Assembly: GCA_016285355.1 (NCBI GenBank)
Contig: JAEEQP010000002.1
Coordinates: 1-64,000 of the forward strand
Origin: Bacteroidales bacterium
GTDB taxonomy: Bacteria > Bacteroidota > Bacteroidia > Bacteroidales > F082
Length of the DNA: 64,000 bases
Reading direction: 5' to 3'
A program made the position numbers and the translations under genes. A model generated the notes under the pieces. It worked only from the letters and a program-made list of their open reading frames with translations, did not search any database and had not been told where the DNA came from. The number at the start of each line of letters is the position of its first letter. Positions within the stretch are counted from its first letter, which is position 1. Below are positions 7,788-18,000 of this stretch, one piece after another.

Positions 7788-8957
7788 TCAGAAATTATCA
7801 GGTAATCCACCAATCAAACCGCTCATCCACAATTCCGACAAGGGCATGTTTCTGTCCTCACGGTACATTATCCTTTCCAAACGGGTGTGTCCGTCAATGT
7901 CCCTACGAGCGACAAACAATCTCACTTCATCATCTGAAAGATCCAGACCATCCAAAACATACGGGCTGTGTGTGGTAAGAATGACTTGTTTTTCCTTTTC
8001 CTTGGAAGTATGTATCAATCGTGAAGTAAGTTCAGTGCAAAGTCTTGGATTCAAGGCAGTTTCGATATTGTCGATGCTGAAGAAAGGAGGCGTGTCCTTG
8101 CTGTTGAATAAAGTCAGGTAAAACAACAGGAACATAAAGCCTTCATTCGTACTTCTTTGGTCGAAAAAGTGCATGGAATCGCGTAGGTATCTGTCGCCAA
8201 TGGATAATTTGTATTCATTGTTCAGTAAATCGCCTGGTACCGCTACCCCATCAAACCAATCCAACATCCCAAGTCCTTCGTTTATAGTTTCGAACATGTC
8301 TTTGTATTCCGTTTGCTGGCTCTTTTCTTTCAGGTATTGCAATAGTCCTTCTCCTTTGATTCCCAAGGGGTAAATGGGAGAATCTTTGACTTCCTTAAGG
8401 TGTTTTTCATCGGGATGGTAAACTAGGAAAGAGTCCATATCACTTTGAGGATAATCAAACAAATTCATAAACATGTCAAACTTTTCAGGAGACTTTGCTC
8501 TGAGTTTCAACAGCTCTTCTTTTGTATCAAGATTCTTATCTTTTAACTCAGCAACATGCTCAAATAAAAACATGAAAAGATCGGGATAATTTAACAAACT
8601 CATATCGACCCATTGGGATTTATTAAAAACCAGTGTGATAACCCTTTCTTTCACACCGTCCTCTTTGACATTGAATATCATGATGCCATTTGACAGATCC
8701 ATAAATGAAGCACTAAATTCATATGCCCCTTCCTCAAAAGCATTTACCATCAATTCAGGCTTAGTAACACGCAAATCCCTATTCATCAGAAACTCATTGC
8801 TAAGTTTCTTAGCATTGGCCGCAGCAGCAAATGCAATGGCTTCAAGAATATTGGTTTTGCCACATCCATTGGCTCCAATGATGACATTGAATCTGCCCAA
8901 ATCTAAAGTCAAATCGACAATGGACTTGAAATTCTTGATATTGATTTCCCTAATCAT
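7788..8957 (-). CDS. OLD-like AAA ATPase (AAA_15/AAA_21 type)
   Basis: The 389-residue ATPase has Walker A GANGCGKTN (28-36), a signature/Walker B region FFSIDNIETALNP (D296, E299), and the switch histidine in LTTHSPYVLDG (H330). It ends in LIGGLPDNF. The FKS-x-N-terminal start (INIKNFKSI) and the ETALNP motif place it with SMC-like ATPases of the OLD/RloC group. It has no TOPRIM domain of its own. That domain is supplied by the next gene, giving a split ATPase/TOPRIM arrangement. A TATCTTTG -7 box lies 27 bases upstream of the start. Function as a phage-defence sensor is inferred from analogous systems. Confidence 0.8.
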   Translation of the reverse strand: MIREINIKNFKSIVDLTLDLGRFNVIIGANGCGKTNILEAIAFAAAANAKKLSNEFLMNRDLRVTKPELMVNAFEEGAYEFSASFMDLSNGIMIFNVKEDGVKERVITLVFNKSQWVDMSLLNYPDLFMFLFEHVAELKDKNLDTKEELLKLRAKSPEKFDMFMNLFDYPQSDMDSFLVYHPDEKHLKEVKDSPIYPLGIKGEGLLQYLKEKSQQTEYKDMFETINEGLGMLDWFDGVAVPGDLLNNEYKLSIGDRYLRDSMHFFDQRSTNEGFMFLLFYLTLFNSKDTPPFFSIDNIETALNPRLCTELTSRLIHTSKEKEKQVILTTHSPYVLDGLDLSDDEVRLFVARRDIDGHTRLERIMYREDRNMPLSELWMSGLIGGLPDNF

Positions 8958-8983
8958 TTGTTTTTCCTTTTCGAAATGTTTGG

Positions 8984-8991
8984 CAAAGATA
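8984..8991 (-). promoter_or_regulatory. -7 box (TATCTTTG) for the ATPase/TOPRIM operon
   Basis: The plus strand reads CAAAGATA, i.e. TATCTTTG on the minus strand, 27 bases before the ATPase start. A clear -33 TTTG at the right spacing is not obvious. Confidence 0.5.
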
Positions 8992-9155
8992 TTACTTTTT
9001 TAATAATGTTATCACACAAAGACAAGGTTATACCAGATTAATAGAGTATTTCTGCTAAAATTCTAGACAGCAGATCTGCAATGATTACCAAAATCTCATT
9101 CAAAAATGTGATGAAGTATTACCGGTAGTAATAGTAGTAGAAAAAAGAATATTAC

Positions 9156-9187
9156 AAAAAAAGCCGTCTTCATGTAGAAAACGGCTT
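9156..9187 (-). terminator. Rho-independent terminator of the gene at 9238-10464
   Basis: On the minus strand AAGCCGT and ACGGCTT arms (9181-9187 and 9161-9167) enclose a 13-base loop and are followed by a run of seven T. It lies about 50 bases after the stop codon. The rest of 8992-9237 shows no gene. Confidence 0.85.
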
Positions 9188-9237
9188 GGGCGTGGACGAG
9201 GAAAATCATTCTTCATGAATTTCACAGATAATGAGTG

Positions 9238-10464
9238 TTAATTCTGTGATGCGGAGCGCACAGGGCGAATAACTAAACCATAATAACGAGGCAGATCACC
9301 AATGTAGCATGCTTCCGAAAAGAAGCAGAAGTTTTTTGCATTGTACGGGAGTTCTGTGCTGAGCGAGCTTGACCAATAGAGGCCACTGGTGTAATAGCCA
9401 GGGTAAGTGCTACTAGGACGCATGTCAGTAACAGGTAAAAAGATACTATTGCCATTCGACCCTCTGAAAATAAACCCTTTTGTGCCGTTTGACGATGTCG
9501 TCCAGATGCGGGTAGTGTTATCAAGCAGTTCCTGCCAGTCTTCATGGGTAGGCGTACGCCAGTCAGAGCCCCATTTCGCTGTGGCAGCATCGTCATCGGG
9601 CTGCAAGATGGTTAGACTGTCTGTAAATCCGTTATGGCCATAACTTGCATCATTACAATACTTAGTAAGCGTATTCTCACTACCGTTGCAGTATTGGTAG
9701 GTGCTCCAATCATAAATTCCTTTAGTTTCCGTTTCACCCCAAGCAAAGTAAGAGCCGCTGACCCAATCAGCAAATGCCCCAATATTACAAGTAGCCCATA
9801 AGGTGCCACTTGGTAAACCAAGGTCAACTCTATCGTGATCAAGTGTCGTAAAGCTGAATTCCTCACCGTAGTAAGTTCCCGTTGCTGTTACTGCAAAAGC
9901 GCGAATATAATAAGTGGTACTTGGAGGCAATTCGGTCATCGAAATTGTGAAGCTTCCTATCGCGTTTTCTACCTCTATATAGTTGTCATTAAAAGTAGGA
10001 TTTGGATTATTACTCCAACAAATGCCTCTTAGGGTTACTGTTACATAGTCTCCATTGCTGGATGCCACATTGCCGCCACAGACGGCAGAACTCATGGTGA
10101 TATTCGTTGGCTCCAAAGTCGTCACCACGACTTGCGGGGCAGGTTGCTGCGCATTGAATGTCACTGTAACTGGCATTGATCGATTCGACTTGTACATGTA
10201 TCCGTACCCAGGATAAAAGTGAGAAATTGGGCCTCTCCACTGACCATTTTTGTAAGAGGCAGTGCTCCATTGCGACTTAATCATATCGCCTGCAACAGGT
10301 GTGAAAGAGCCTAACGCCGTTTCGAAATCCAACGTGTCCATCAATGGGATGCTAATCCAATTCCATCCTGGCATCAAGGTTATCGTCACACTTTGAGCGA
10401 AAACATGGTAACTATTCATGGTTAGTGCCAATAAGAGCATCAAAAGCATACTTGTTTTTTTCAT
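9238..10464 (-). CDS. Secreted protein with fibronectin-like and FISUMP/DUF1566-like domains
   Basis: The 408-residue protein starts with a signal peptide (MKKTSMLLMLLLALTMNSYHV, cut near FAQ). Residues about 25-105 form a small beta domain beginning LMPGWNWISIPL. About 110-210 is a fibronectin-III-like domain (TMSSAVCGG to YGEEFSFTTL). From about 214 onward (VDLGLPSGTLWATCNIGA to LVIRPVRS) is the major-paralogous domain common in Bacteroidales. The last domain resembles the fragment at 1-240. No T9SS sorting domain or lipobox is visible, so the final location is unclear. It is monocistronic: a terminator follows, and a 5' region of over 200 bases precedes it. Confidence 0.75.
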   Translation of the reverse strand: MKKTSMLLMLLLALTMNSYHVFAQSVTITLMPGWNWISIPLMDTLDFETALGSFTPVAGDMIKSQWSTASYKNGQWRGPISHFYPGYGYMYKSNRSMPVTVTFNAQQPAPQVVVTTLEPTNITMSSAVCGGNVASSNGDYVTVTLRGICWSNNPNPTFNDNYIEVENAIGSFTISMTELPPSTTYYIRAFAVTATGTYYGEEFSFTTLDHDRVDLGLPSGTLWATCNIGAFADWVSGSYFAWGETETKGIYDWSTYQYCNGSENTLTKYCNDASYGHNGFTDSLTILQPDDDAATAKWGSDWRTPTHEDWQELLDNTTRIWTTSSNGTKGFIFRGSNGNSIFLPVTDMRPSSTYPGYYTSGLYWSSSLSTELPYNAKNFCFFSEACYIGDLPRYYGLVIRPVRSASQN

Positions 10465-10847
10465 AATTCATAGATTTAATTGCCAACAGACTCCTTACAT
10501 TGGCGATTTCAACAAATTGACTTTGAAACATATAGAAAAAGCGCGGGAGTCAAAACTATTGCTTATCCCGTACCTTAGGCTCTCGCATTGCCTTCCAATC
10601 GAGGATAAACAATGCTGATGCCCACGCTTCGGATATACATACATAAGTATATACGAAACAATGGACGCCAAACATTGTCTTACCGTGCGATTGGATATGA
10701 ACTTGCGAGATTCAAAGATACCGCAGATAAAACGTCAGTTCAACGTCTTTTCATTATGTCTGTCACATGCGTTTTCGCGCAAATGACGAGGCAAAAGTAA
10801 GAATAAAATGGATAAAGAGGAATTACTTTGTGGAATTTTTCAATCAG
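10465..10847. other. 383-base intergenic region with a possible long leader
   Basis: No credible gene is seen here. The only signal is a minus-strand TATCTTTG (10713-10720) with a GTTG at the matching -33 position (10741-10744). It would give the gene at 10464 a leader of roughly 240 bases. A second TACTTTTG lies at 10793-10800 on the same strand. Short frames on the plus strand show no family features. Confidence 0.4.
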
Positions 10848-11897
10848 TTATTTCCAAATCCGCCCACTGCAGGTATCGCTCTCAGCCCCAGTAACCGAGG
10901 CCAAAACATTGGTCTTCCCCACCAAACGGAGCAATCCAAGAAAAGCAAAAACCAAAGCCTCTTTGTAATCAATAATCATCTTGTCGGGAATGACGACTTC
11001 ATGTGAAGTGCGGGCTTGCAGGCGTTCCATCAGGAACTTGTTTCTTGCGCCGCCGCCGGTGACAAGGATTTTTCCCTTGGGCAAATGACTCACACCCAAT
11101 GCGATTTGCAAGGCAATATGCTCCACGAAGGTGGTCAATAAGTCTTCGGCGACCAAATCCTTCAGCAAGTCCTTCTGGTTGGCTTCGAAAAACTCCCTAC
11201 CCAAAGATTTGGGTGGCAACTGACCATAGAAAGGATGTTTGTTCAACTGTTTCAAGAGGGTAATGTCCACTTTGCCGCTGCGGGCTAATTCGCCATCACG
11301 GTCGTAGGGGAGACCTTTCATTTGGGCAAGATAATTCAAGGCTTGGTTGGCGATGCATAGGTCGTAGGCGATGCGTTGGCCGTTTTCATCGTAGGAAACA
11401 TTCGCTATGCCGCCGATGTTGAGACAGATTTCATAGTCACTGAAAAGCAGTTTATCGCCGATGGGCACTAATGGCGCGCCTTGTCCGCCTTTATTGACAT
11501 CTTCGCTGCGGAAGTCGTTGATAACGGTAAAACCACAAGCCCTGGCCAACTCCTGTCCGTCGCCGATTTGCAGGGTGTAATGTTCCTCAGGACGGTGGAA
11601 AATGGTGTGTCCGTGCGAGGCAACGAAATCAGGCGTTACGTTGTGTTTTTTGGCAAAAGCAAAGACTTGCTCGCCAAGATATTTGCCATAATCCTTATCA
11701 AGCTGCACCAAGTTTTCGGGCTTCTTGTGGAAAGCTTCGGAGAGTAGCTTGGTCCAGAGTTCGGGATAGGGTAGGGTCTCGGCTTGTAGGATTTGGAAAG
11801 CGTATTTGCCGTTCTCTTCTTGGAAACGGACGAGGGCGATGTCCAGCCCGTCTAAGGAGCTGCCGGACATCAATCCTATAGCGGTGGTTTCTTTCAT
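10848..11897 (-). CDS. anmK: Anhydro-N-acetylmuramic acid kinase
   Basis: AnmK phosphorylates and opens 1,6-anhydro-MurNAc released by peptidoglycan turnover, giving MurNAc-6-phosphate for recycling. The 349-residue length fits. The N-terminal phosphate-binding motif GLMSGSSLDGLDIAL (8-22) and the C-terminal LVTGGGARNKFLMERL are diagnostic of the hexokinase/actin-fold AnmK family. It lies downstream of murF on the same strand, separated by an 80-base gap filled by a large palindrome. A role beside murF in wall metabolism is consistent. Confidence 0.95.
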   Translation of the reverse strand: MKETTAIGLMSGSSLDGLDIALVRFQEENGKYAFQILQAETLPYPELWTKLLSEAFHKKPENLVQLDKDYGKYLGEQVFAFAKKHNVTPDFVASHGHTIFHRPEEHYTLQIGDGQELARACGFTVINDFRSEDVNKGGQGAPLVPIGDKLLFSDYEICLNIGGIANVSYDENGQRIAYDLCIANQALNYLAQMKGLPYDRDGELARSGKVDITLLKQLNKHPFYGQLPPKSLGREFFEANQKDLLKDLVAEDLLTTFVEHIALQIALGVSHLPKGKILVTGGGARNKFLMERLQARTSHEVVIPDKMIIDYKEALVFAFLGLLRLVGKTNVLASVTGAESDTCSGRIWK

Positions 11898-11909
11898 AAA
11901 AAACTAGTT

Positions 11910-11974
11910 TTCGGGGCTTTGCTGACAAGGGGGCATGCCCCCTTGACCCTATCGGGGTTCGGCAATGCCCCGAA
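11910..11974. repeat. 65-base nested palindrome between murF and anmK
   Basis: The outer arms TTCGGGGC (11910-11917) and GCCCCGAA (11967-11974), extended by near-complementary TTGCTGA/TTCGGCAA, enclose a perfect 20-base palindrome CAAGGGGGCATGCCCCCTTG at 11926-11945. There is no T-run on either side. It looks like a REP-type element or an mRNA-processing structure within a minus-strand operon. Confidence 0.75.
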
Positions 11975-11977
11975 GTA

Positions 11978-13261
11978 TTATAATAAAGGTACTACTTTTT
12001 CCAGTTTTATGCCTCTCGATCCTTTTACCAACACGGTCTTTCCTTCAACTTTATGACTGTCAATATATTCGCACAAATCCTCAACTTTGGCAAAAGTCAT
12101 CCAATCGGGATTCTCATTATAAGTACAGAAATTCTGCCCAACAAGCAAAGCCTCCTTAAAGCCTAATTCTTTCATCAAGCTCAAGATGTTGCGGTGCTCT
12201 TCCTCGGAGGCTGAGCCCAACTCGCGCATGTCGCCTAATATTAATAGGTGTTGCTCGCCACGAATGTTGGCAAAGTTGATTAAAGCGGCCCGCATAGAAG
12301 TGGGGTTGGCGTTGTAAGCATCCATGATGATGCGGTTCTTCTCCGTCTCAATGACTTGCGAGCGGCTATTGGTAGGCGTATAGGCTTCCAAGGCCTCAAT
12401 GATGGCATTTTCATCCACACCGAAATACTGTCCCACACCAATAGCGGCGGCTACATTCTCGAAGTTATAGCTGCCCACAAGATGGGTCTGGATGAGGTGC
12501 TTCTTCCAAACAACGCTCAAATAAGGGTTGCAAGCTCCAGGTGCCACAGGCGCATCGGCGGCACAATGGCGACCATAGCTGATGCGTTGTATCTCCTCCG
12601 ACTGCTCCCAAAGCAAGGGATTGCCTTGGTTGACAAACACAGCCTTACCATGATTCTTGATATGCCTATACAGTTCCGTTTTGGTCTTAATGACGCCCTC
12701 GAAACTGCCAAAGCCTTCTAAGTGCGCTTTTCCAATGTTGGTGATAAGACCGTAGTCGGGGTCGGCAATCTTGCAGAGGAAATCAATCTCACCGAGATGA
12801 CTGGCACCCATCTCCACGACGGCAATTTCAGTGTCGGGGCGGATGGTCAACAAGGTGAGCGGGACACCGATATGGTTGTTCAAGTTGCCTTGAGTGTGTA
12901 TGATGCTGTATTTCTTGGCCAAGACCGCCGAGACGAGTTCTTTGGTGGTCGTCTTGCCGTTGGTGCCTGTGATGCTGAGCACGATGGCTTTGCTTTGCTG
13001 ACGGTGATAGGCGGCCAAATCCTGCAAGGTTTTCAAAGCATCCTCCACGATGAGGATGCGCTCATGCTTCGGCAGGTCTTTGCGGTCGGCGACGACGAGG
13101 CTTGCCACACCTTGCTCTGCCACTTGCAGGGCGAAGTCATTGGCGTCGAAGTTTTCACCTTTTAAAGCAAAGAATACAGCATCTTGCTCTATCTTGCGGC
13201 TGTCGGTTGAAACCTTGTATGCTTTCGTGAAATGCTGGTATATTGTTTCAATAGGATTCAT
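11978..13261 (-). CDS. murF: UDP-N-acetylmuramoyl-tripeptide--D-alanyl-D-alanine ligase MurF
   Basis: MurF adds D-Ala-D-Ala to the UDP-MurNAc-tripeptide in the cytoplasm, using ATP. The 427-residue protein has the Mur ligase three-domain layout: an N-terminal substrate domain (about 1-95, with TDSRKIEQDAVFFALKGE), a central ATP-binding domain with SITGTNGKTTTKE, and a C-terminal domain with MDAYNANPTSMRAAL. It lies directly downstream of gldJ on the same strand. From memory, a gldJ-murF neighbourhood also occurs in flavobacteria, which supports both assignments. Confidence 0.96.
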   Translation of the reverse strand: MNPIETIYQHFTKAYKVSTDSRKIEQDAVFFALKGENFDANDFALQVAEQGVASLVVADRKDLPKHERILIVEDALKTLQDLAAYHRQQSKAIVLSITGTNGKTTTKELVSAVLAKKYSIIHTQGNLNNHIGVPLTLLTIRPDTEIAVVEMGASHLGEIDFLCKIADPDYGLITNIGKAHLEGFGSFEGVIKTKTELYRHIKNHGKAVFVNQGNPLLWEQSEEIQRISYGRHCAADAPVAPGACNPYLSVVWKKHLIQTHLVGSYNFENVAAAIGVGQYFGVDENAIIEALEAYTPTNSRSQVIETEKNRIIMDAYNANPTSMRAALINFANIRGEQHLLILGDMRELGSASEEEHRNILSLMKELGFKEALLVGQNFCTYNENPDWMTFAKVEDLCEYIDSHKVEGKTVLVKGSRGIKLEKVVPLL

Positions 13262-13281
13262 TGCATTGACTGTTAATGAAA

Positions 13282-13309
13282 GAAGCCGCCTGACGGATCA
13301 AACGGCTTC
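13282..13309 (-). terminator. Hairpin terminator after gldJ
   Basis: GAAGCCG/CGGCTTC arms (13282-13288 and 13303-13309) with a 14-base loop lie between the gldJ stop and the murF start. The T-run on the minus strand is short, so some read-through into murF is likely. Confidence 0.5.
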
Positions 13310-13337
13310 AATGCTATCATGAAAAAGAATCTATCAC

Positions 13338-14828
13338 TTACTTTGCAAAGGAACTGCCCACTTTGTTCATCGCGCAACGGAAACCGATGGTCGAAGCGGA
13401 CTGGTTCTGGTTGAGGTAGCGGCGATTGCCGGGGCTCAGGTAGTACGGACCATCGGCCCATGAACCGCCTTTGTACACTCTCGATTCGTCGCTGATAAGG
13501 GTGGTACCAGGAGTGTCGTTCGTAGCGGCTTCATACATTTCCTTGGTGAACACGCTCTGGTCGTCTTGGGGATCGCTCCAACGGTTGCGGATAGCGGACA
13601 TGTAGTCACCGTCGTCATAGTTGGCGTTGAAGCTGGTGCGGTAGTTCTGACGCTTGGCTGCTTCTTCCTGTGGGATGGGTTCTCTGCGGATGCGACCGAG
13701 TGAGTCTTTCTGGAGCAGGAAACCTTCATCATCGACAGCCTTGCGGGTGAATATATTACCACGGAAGGGGCTATAGTCAGCTACATCTTCATGTGACAGG
13801 GGACGATACACGTCTTGGCACCACTCGGAAACATTGCCAGCCATGTTATACAGGCCGTAATCGTTGGGCCAGTAGGAACCGACAGGAGCGGGCAATGCGG
13901 CACCGTCGTTCAGGTTGCCAGCCACACCCATATAGTCACCAGGGCCTCTCTTGAAGTTGGCCATGAAACTACCCATATATCTCTTGCTGTCGGTGCGGAG
14001 ACCGTCGCCGCTCCAAGGATACACTTTACGTTCAGCCACCAGTTCGTTGGAAGTGTTGCCAATCAAACCGACAGCGGCATATTCCCATTCGGCTTCCGTA
14101 GGCAGACGGTAGGAGGGCAGCAGAATGCCGTCGTCCATCCTGACGTTGCGCAGACCGTCACCACCTTTGGAGAGGTCTTTCTTGCCGTTCTTCACCTTGC
14201 CTGTGTATTGGCCAGCAAGATAAGCGTCGGTGTTAAAGTTCTCTTCGTCTTGTTGCGTCGGATCCCAATCCAAAATGCCTGCCTCAACGAGCATCAACTC
14301 ATTGACGCGGTCAGTACGCCAGGCACAATAGTCGTTAGCTTGAACCCAACTCACACCAACCACAGGATAATCGTTGTATGACGGATGGCGGAAATAAATC
14401 TCAACCATGGGCTCGTTATACGACAAACGGTCACGCCAGACCAGGGTGTCGGGCATGGCATTGCGTACGACTTGCGGATAGTTTTGGCCAAAAACACGAT
14501 TCAGCCAATAGATGTATTCGCGGTAATCCACATTGCTGACCTCGGTGCGGTCCATCAGGAAGGATGGCACAGTGACTTTTCGGGCCGCATTGTCCCACGA
14601 ATAAGTCAGGTTGTCGGTCGTGGCACCCATTACAAATGTTCCACCTTCGATGGCAATCAGACCGGGACCAATTTCCTGATCGTTGATTTCGGTGACTTCA
14701 AAGCCTCCATTGTTGGCGTCGTTGTAGGCCCAACCTGTCGTGCGTGAGGACTTCTTGGAGCAGGAAACGGTAAGCAGCCCTGCCAAAACGATGAGGGCGA
14801 GTGTTTTGAATCCTTGTTTTCTATACAT
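13338..14828 (-). CDS. gldJ: T9SS/gliding lipoprotein GldJ (SUMF1-like fold)
   Basis: The 496-residue protein has a lipoprotein signal ending LLTVSC (C23). It then resembles GldJ: SSRTTGWAYNDANNGGFEV, LIAIEGGTFVMGATTDNLTY, RTEVSNVDYREYIYWLNRVF, NAMPDTLVWRDRLSYNE and YPVVGVSWVQANDYCAWR. This is a formylglycine-generating-enzyme-like (SUMF1) domain covering nearly the whole mature protein, with the closing YRLPTEAEWEYAA and GFRCAMN motifs. GldJ supports assembly or stability of the GldK/GldN ring of the type IX machinery at the outer membrane. It is divergent from porU/porV. GldK is the main alternative, but the first 60 residues fit GldJ better. Confidence 0.85.
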   Translation of the reverse strand: MYRKQGFKTLALIVLAGLLTVSCSKKSSRTTGWAYNDANNGGFEVTEINDQEIGPGLIAIEGGTFVMGATTDNLTYSWDNAARKVTVPSFLMDRTEVSNVDYREYIYWLNRVFGQNYPQVVRNAMPDTLVWRDRLSYNEPMVEIYFRHPSYNDYPVVGVSWVQANDYCAWRTDRVNELMLVEAGILDWDPTQQDEENFNTDAYLAGQYTGKVKNGKKDLSKGGDGLRNVRMDDGILLPSYRLPTEAEWEYAAVGLIGNTSNELVAERKVYPWSGDGLRTDSKRYMGSFMANFKRGPGDYMGVAGNLNDGAALPAPVGSYWPNDYGLYNMAGNVSEWCQDVYRPLSHEDVADYSPFRGNIFTRKAVDDEGFLLQKDSLGRIRREPIPQEEAAKRQNYRTSFNANYDDGDYMSAIRNRWSDPQDDQSVFTKEMYEAATNDTPGTTLISDESRVYKGGSWADGPYYLSPGNRRYLNQNQSASTIGFRCAMNKVGSSFAK

Positions 14829-15077
14829 TTTCGTTCAAATTTGTTATCTAATAACTCCCATGAGTTGCATTTATTGTATGCCCCTCACAAAATTTTCAAA
14901 AAATCACGCAAATTTATGGACTTTTTTTGAATCGGGAGTCATTTTTCGGAAAAAAAACTTTTTTGTGGCGTATGAGGACGTTTTGCAATAAAAAAGTTGT
15001 ATTTTCGTTTCTTTTATTACTAAGGTGTACCAATTAGAGTATACTTTTAGTATTTATTTGATAATCAGAAAATAATA

Positions 15078-18000
15078 ATGATTATGCGAAATAAAATGCG
15101 TCCATTTTTTGTATTGGTGATGGCAATATTGGCCTTCATGAAGCCGATTTCGCTTTTCGCCCAAATGACTACTGTCTATCCGATTCAGTTGCAATGGAAT
15201 GGAGTAGGTGAGGTGCGTAATGCCAACGACACGGTGTTGTACATTGGTCTGGAATCAGCGGAATATGAGGGCGTCATGCCAGTGTATTGCCAGTCTTTTC
15301 CCATTTATGACGATGCGGTGAAAGTACAGGTTAAACTTTCCAATGTGAAGGCAAATTCCTTGTCGGAAGAGGAACTACAAGTGGCAGAAAAGTATTCTTA
15401 CTCCGCAGATTTTGAAGTAAATGCACAGCCACTTCGCTCTCGCGACGAGTCCCTGCTGTCGGTGCGTATCATACCTTTCCGTCAAGTGGGAGGGATGATG
15501 GAAAAACTGCTTTCCGCTACGCTTTCCGTGACTTTGACTCCTGATTTCACGGTTCAAAAATCCAACTCGACGTATGCAAGTCATTCGGCCATGGCCAACG
15601 GCGACTGGTATAAAATCGGTCTTTCCGAAACAGGCATCTACAAGCTCACCTATTCTGACTTGTCGGATTTAGGCATCAATGTTTCGTCCATCGACCCGCG
15701 CCAAATCCGAATCTATCACAATGGCGGAGGCGTGTTGCCTGAGATGAATGCAGACCCTCGCCCTGATGATTTGGTGGAGGTTCCTATTTATGTGTCGGGT
15801 GAGGCGGACGGAAAGTTCGACAATGGCGACTACATCCTTTTTTATGGTCGCGGCCCGGTATGTTGGAAACGCGATGACGAAAAGTTGGTCTACGTCCATG
15901 TACAGAATCCATACGATGATTATGCATACGCCTTTGTGGTCACAGGTTTGGGTGCAGGCAAGCGTATCAGTGAGGCCGAAGCACCTGCTGGAGCGGCAGA
16001 AATTACCGTTGATCAGTTTCTTGATTATCAGGTTTATGAAAATGACGATTATAACCTGAACGGAACAGGCCGTACCTATTTTGGCGACAGGATGGATCTT
16101 ACCTCGACCAAAAACCTCAATTTCGACTTCCCCAATATCATTAATACGAAAAACTGTTGGGTGAAGACGGCCTTGGCAGGGCGCAACTTCAAGCCGGCCA
16201 ACTTTGAAGTTTCTGTGAACAATGTGAAAAAGGCGACCTATTCGATTGAAACGACTACATCTTCGACGACAGACCCATACGCCAACGAGGTGGGTGGCTG
16301 GGTGCCGGCGGTTCCTACAAGTGAGACGGTGCAAGTCGAGTTGAAACACAATTCCCTCGGCTCTTCTTCCACTTCGGAAGGTTATGTGGACTATGTTTTG
16401 GTCAACGCGTGGCGTAGCTTGAAGATGGTGGGTGGTCAAATGAGCTTCCGTAATCCGGATGCGGCTATTAATAATAAGGTGTGCGAATATCGGCTGTCGA
16501 ATGCTTCACAACAGGTGCAGGTGTGGATGTGGAATGTGAATAATGCAGTCAATCCTGTCCGCATGAAAGGCCAGCTCAATGGAACAGAGTTCAGGTTTAA
16601 GATAAAGGGCAATACTGAGAACGAGTTCATCGCCTTCAATGGCAATTCCTATTGTTCTGCCAAGGTTTTTGGAAAGGTTGACAACCAGAATCTTCATGGT
16701 GTCAGGGATGTGGATTTCGTCATCTTGACCTATCCTGATTTCATGTCGCAGGCCGAACGCCTCAAAGCCCTTCACAACCGCATCGACCCGGATTTGAACA
16801 TTTACATCACTACACCTGAACTGATTTACAACGAGTTTGCTTGTGGTGCAAAGGATATTACCGCCATCCGTGACTTCTGCCGTATGCTTTATCTCGACAG
16901 CAATTCAGGACACAAAATCAAGTATCTTCTGCTTTTGGGCGACTGCTCATACGACTACAAGAACCGCAACGGCATTGTCGATTTCGTGCCTTCATACGAG
17001 ACAGTGTCCTCGCTCAAAATGACAGAGACCTTTGTCACGGACGATTATTTCGGATTCATGGATGCTGGCGAAGGCAGCATCAATTCCTCGTTGGCCGACA
17101 TTGGCATTGGCCGTTTCACCGTGTCCACGTTGGAACAGGCGACACAGATGGTGGACAAGGTTGAACGCTATGTGGTGAAAGACGAAACCACGATGCGGCC
17201 ATGGCGCAACACAGTTACGTTTTTCACTGATGATGAAGGCGGCTTTGTGAGAAATGCAGAGGAGTTGGCTGACAGACTGAAGTCAGTTGGCGGTGATGGT
17301 GTAGTGGTTGACAAGATTTATTTGGACGCCTATCCTCAGGTCAGCGCACCAGGGGGTGAGATTGCACCAGAGGTGAATACCGCTATTAATAGCCGTATGG
17401 AGAAAGGCACGCTGGTGCTCCACTATATTGGACATGGAGGAGAGGTGCAGCTTTCGGAGGAGAAGATTCTGCAAAGAAAGGATGTCGACTCGTGGCGCAA
17501 TGCTCCGATGTACCCGCTGATGGTTACTGGTACATGCGAGTTCAGCCGTTACGACGACCACAAACGCACTTCTTTGGGCGAGTATTCTTTCTTGAACCAA
17601 TACGGCGGCATGATTGCCATGTTTACTACCTCGCGCGTGACTTATGGCGACCATAATCAGAACTTTGCCAAGGGCGTTTACGACAATCTGTTCCGCATCT
17701 ACGGTGAAGAGCTGTACCGTTTGGGCGATGTCTACCGTATGGCGAAGAAGAGCGGAAGCTTTGTGGAAAAACGTTATGTTTTCTTCGGTGACCCGGCACT
17801 TCGTTTAGCCTATCCGAAATGGAAAGTGGAGACCCTGAGCATTAATGGACAATACCCAGGCTACAATTTGGACTCCATTCAAATCAATGACACCACTTGG
17901 CAAACTTATCCTATCTATCTTGATACTATTGGTGCTTTACAACCTGTTGAAATTGAAGGTGTTGTAAAGGACTTGAACGGCGATGTGGCTACCAACTTCA

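Noticed and set aside
10612..11006. Short plus-strand frames between the FISUMP-like gene and anmK
   Set aside because: They have no family features, poor start context, and partly overlap anmK.
13815..14747. Two plus-strand frames (188 and 120 residues) within gldJ
   Set aside because: They lie opposite gldJ, lack domain features and have His/Val-rich shadow composition.
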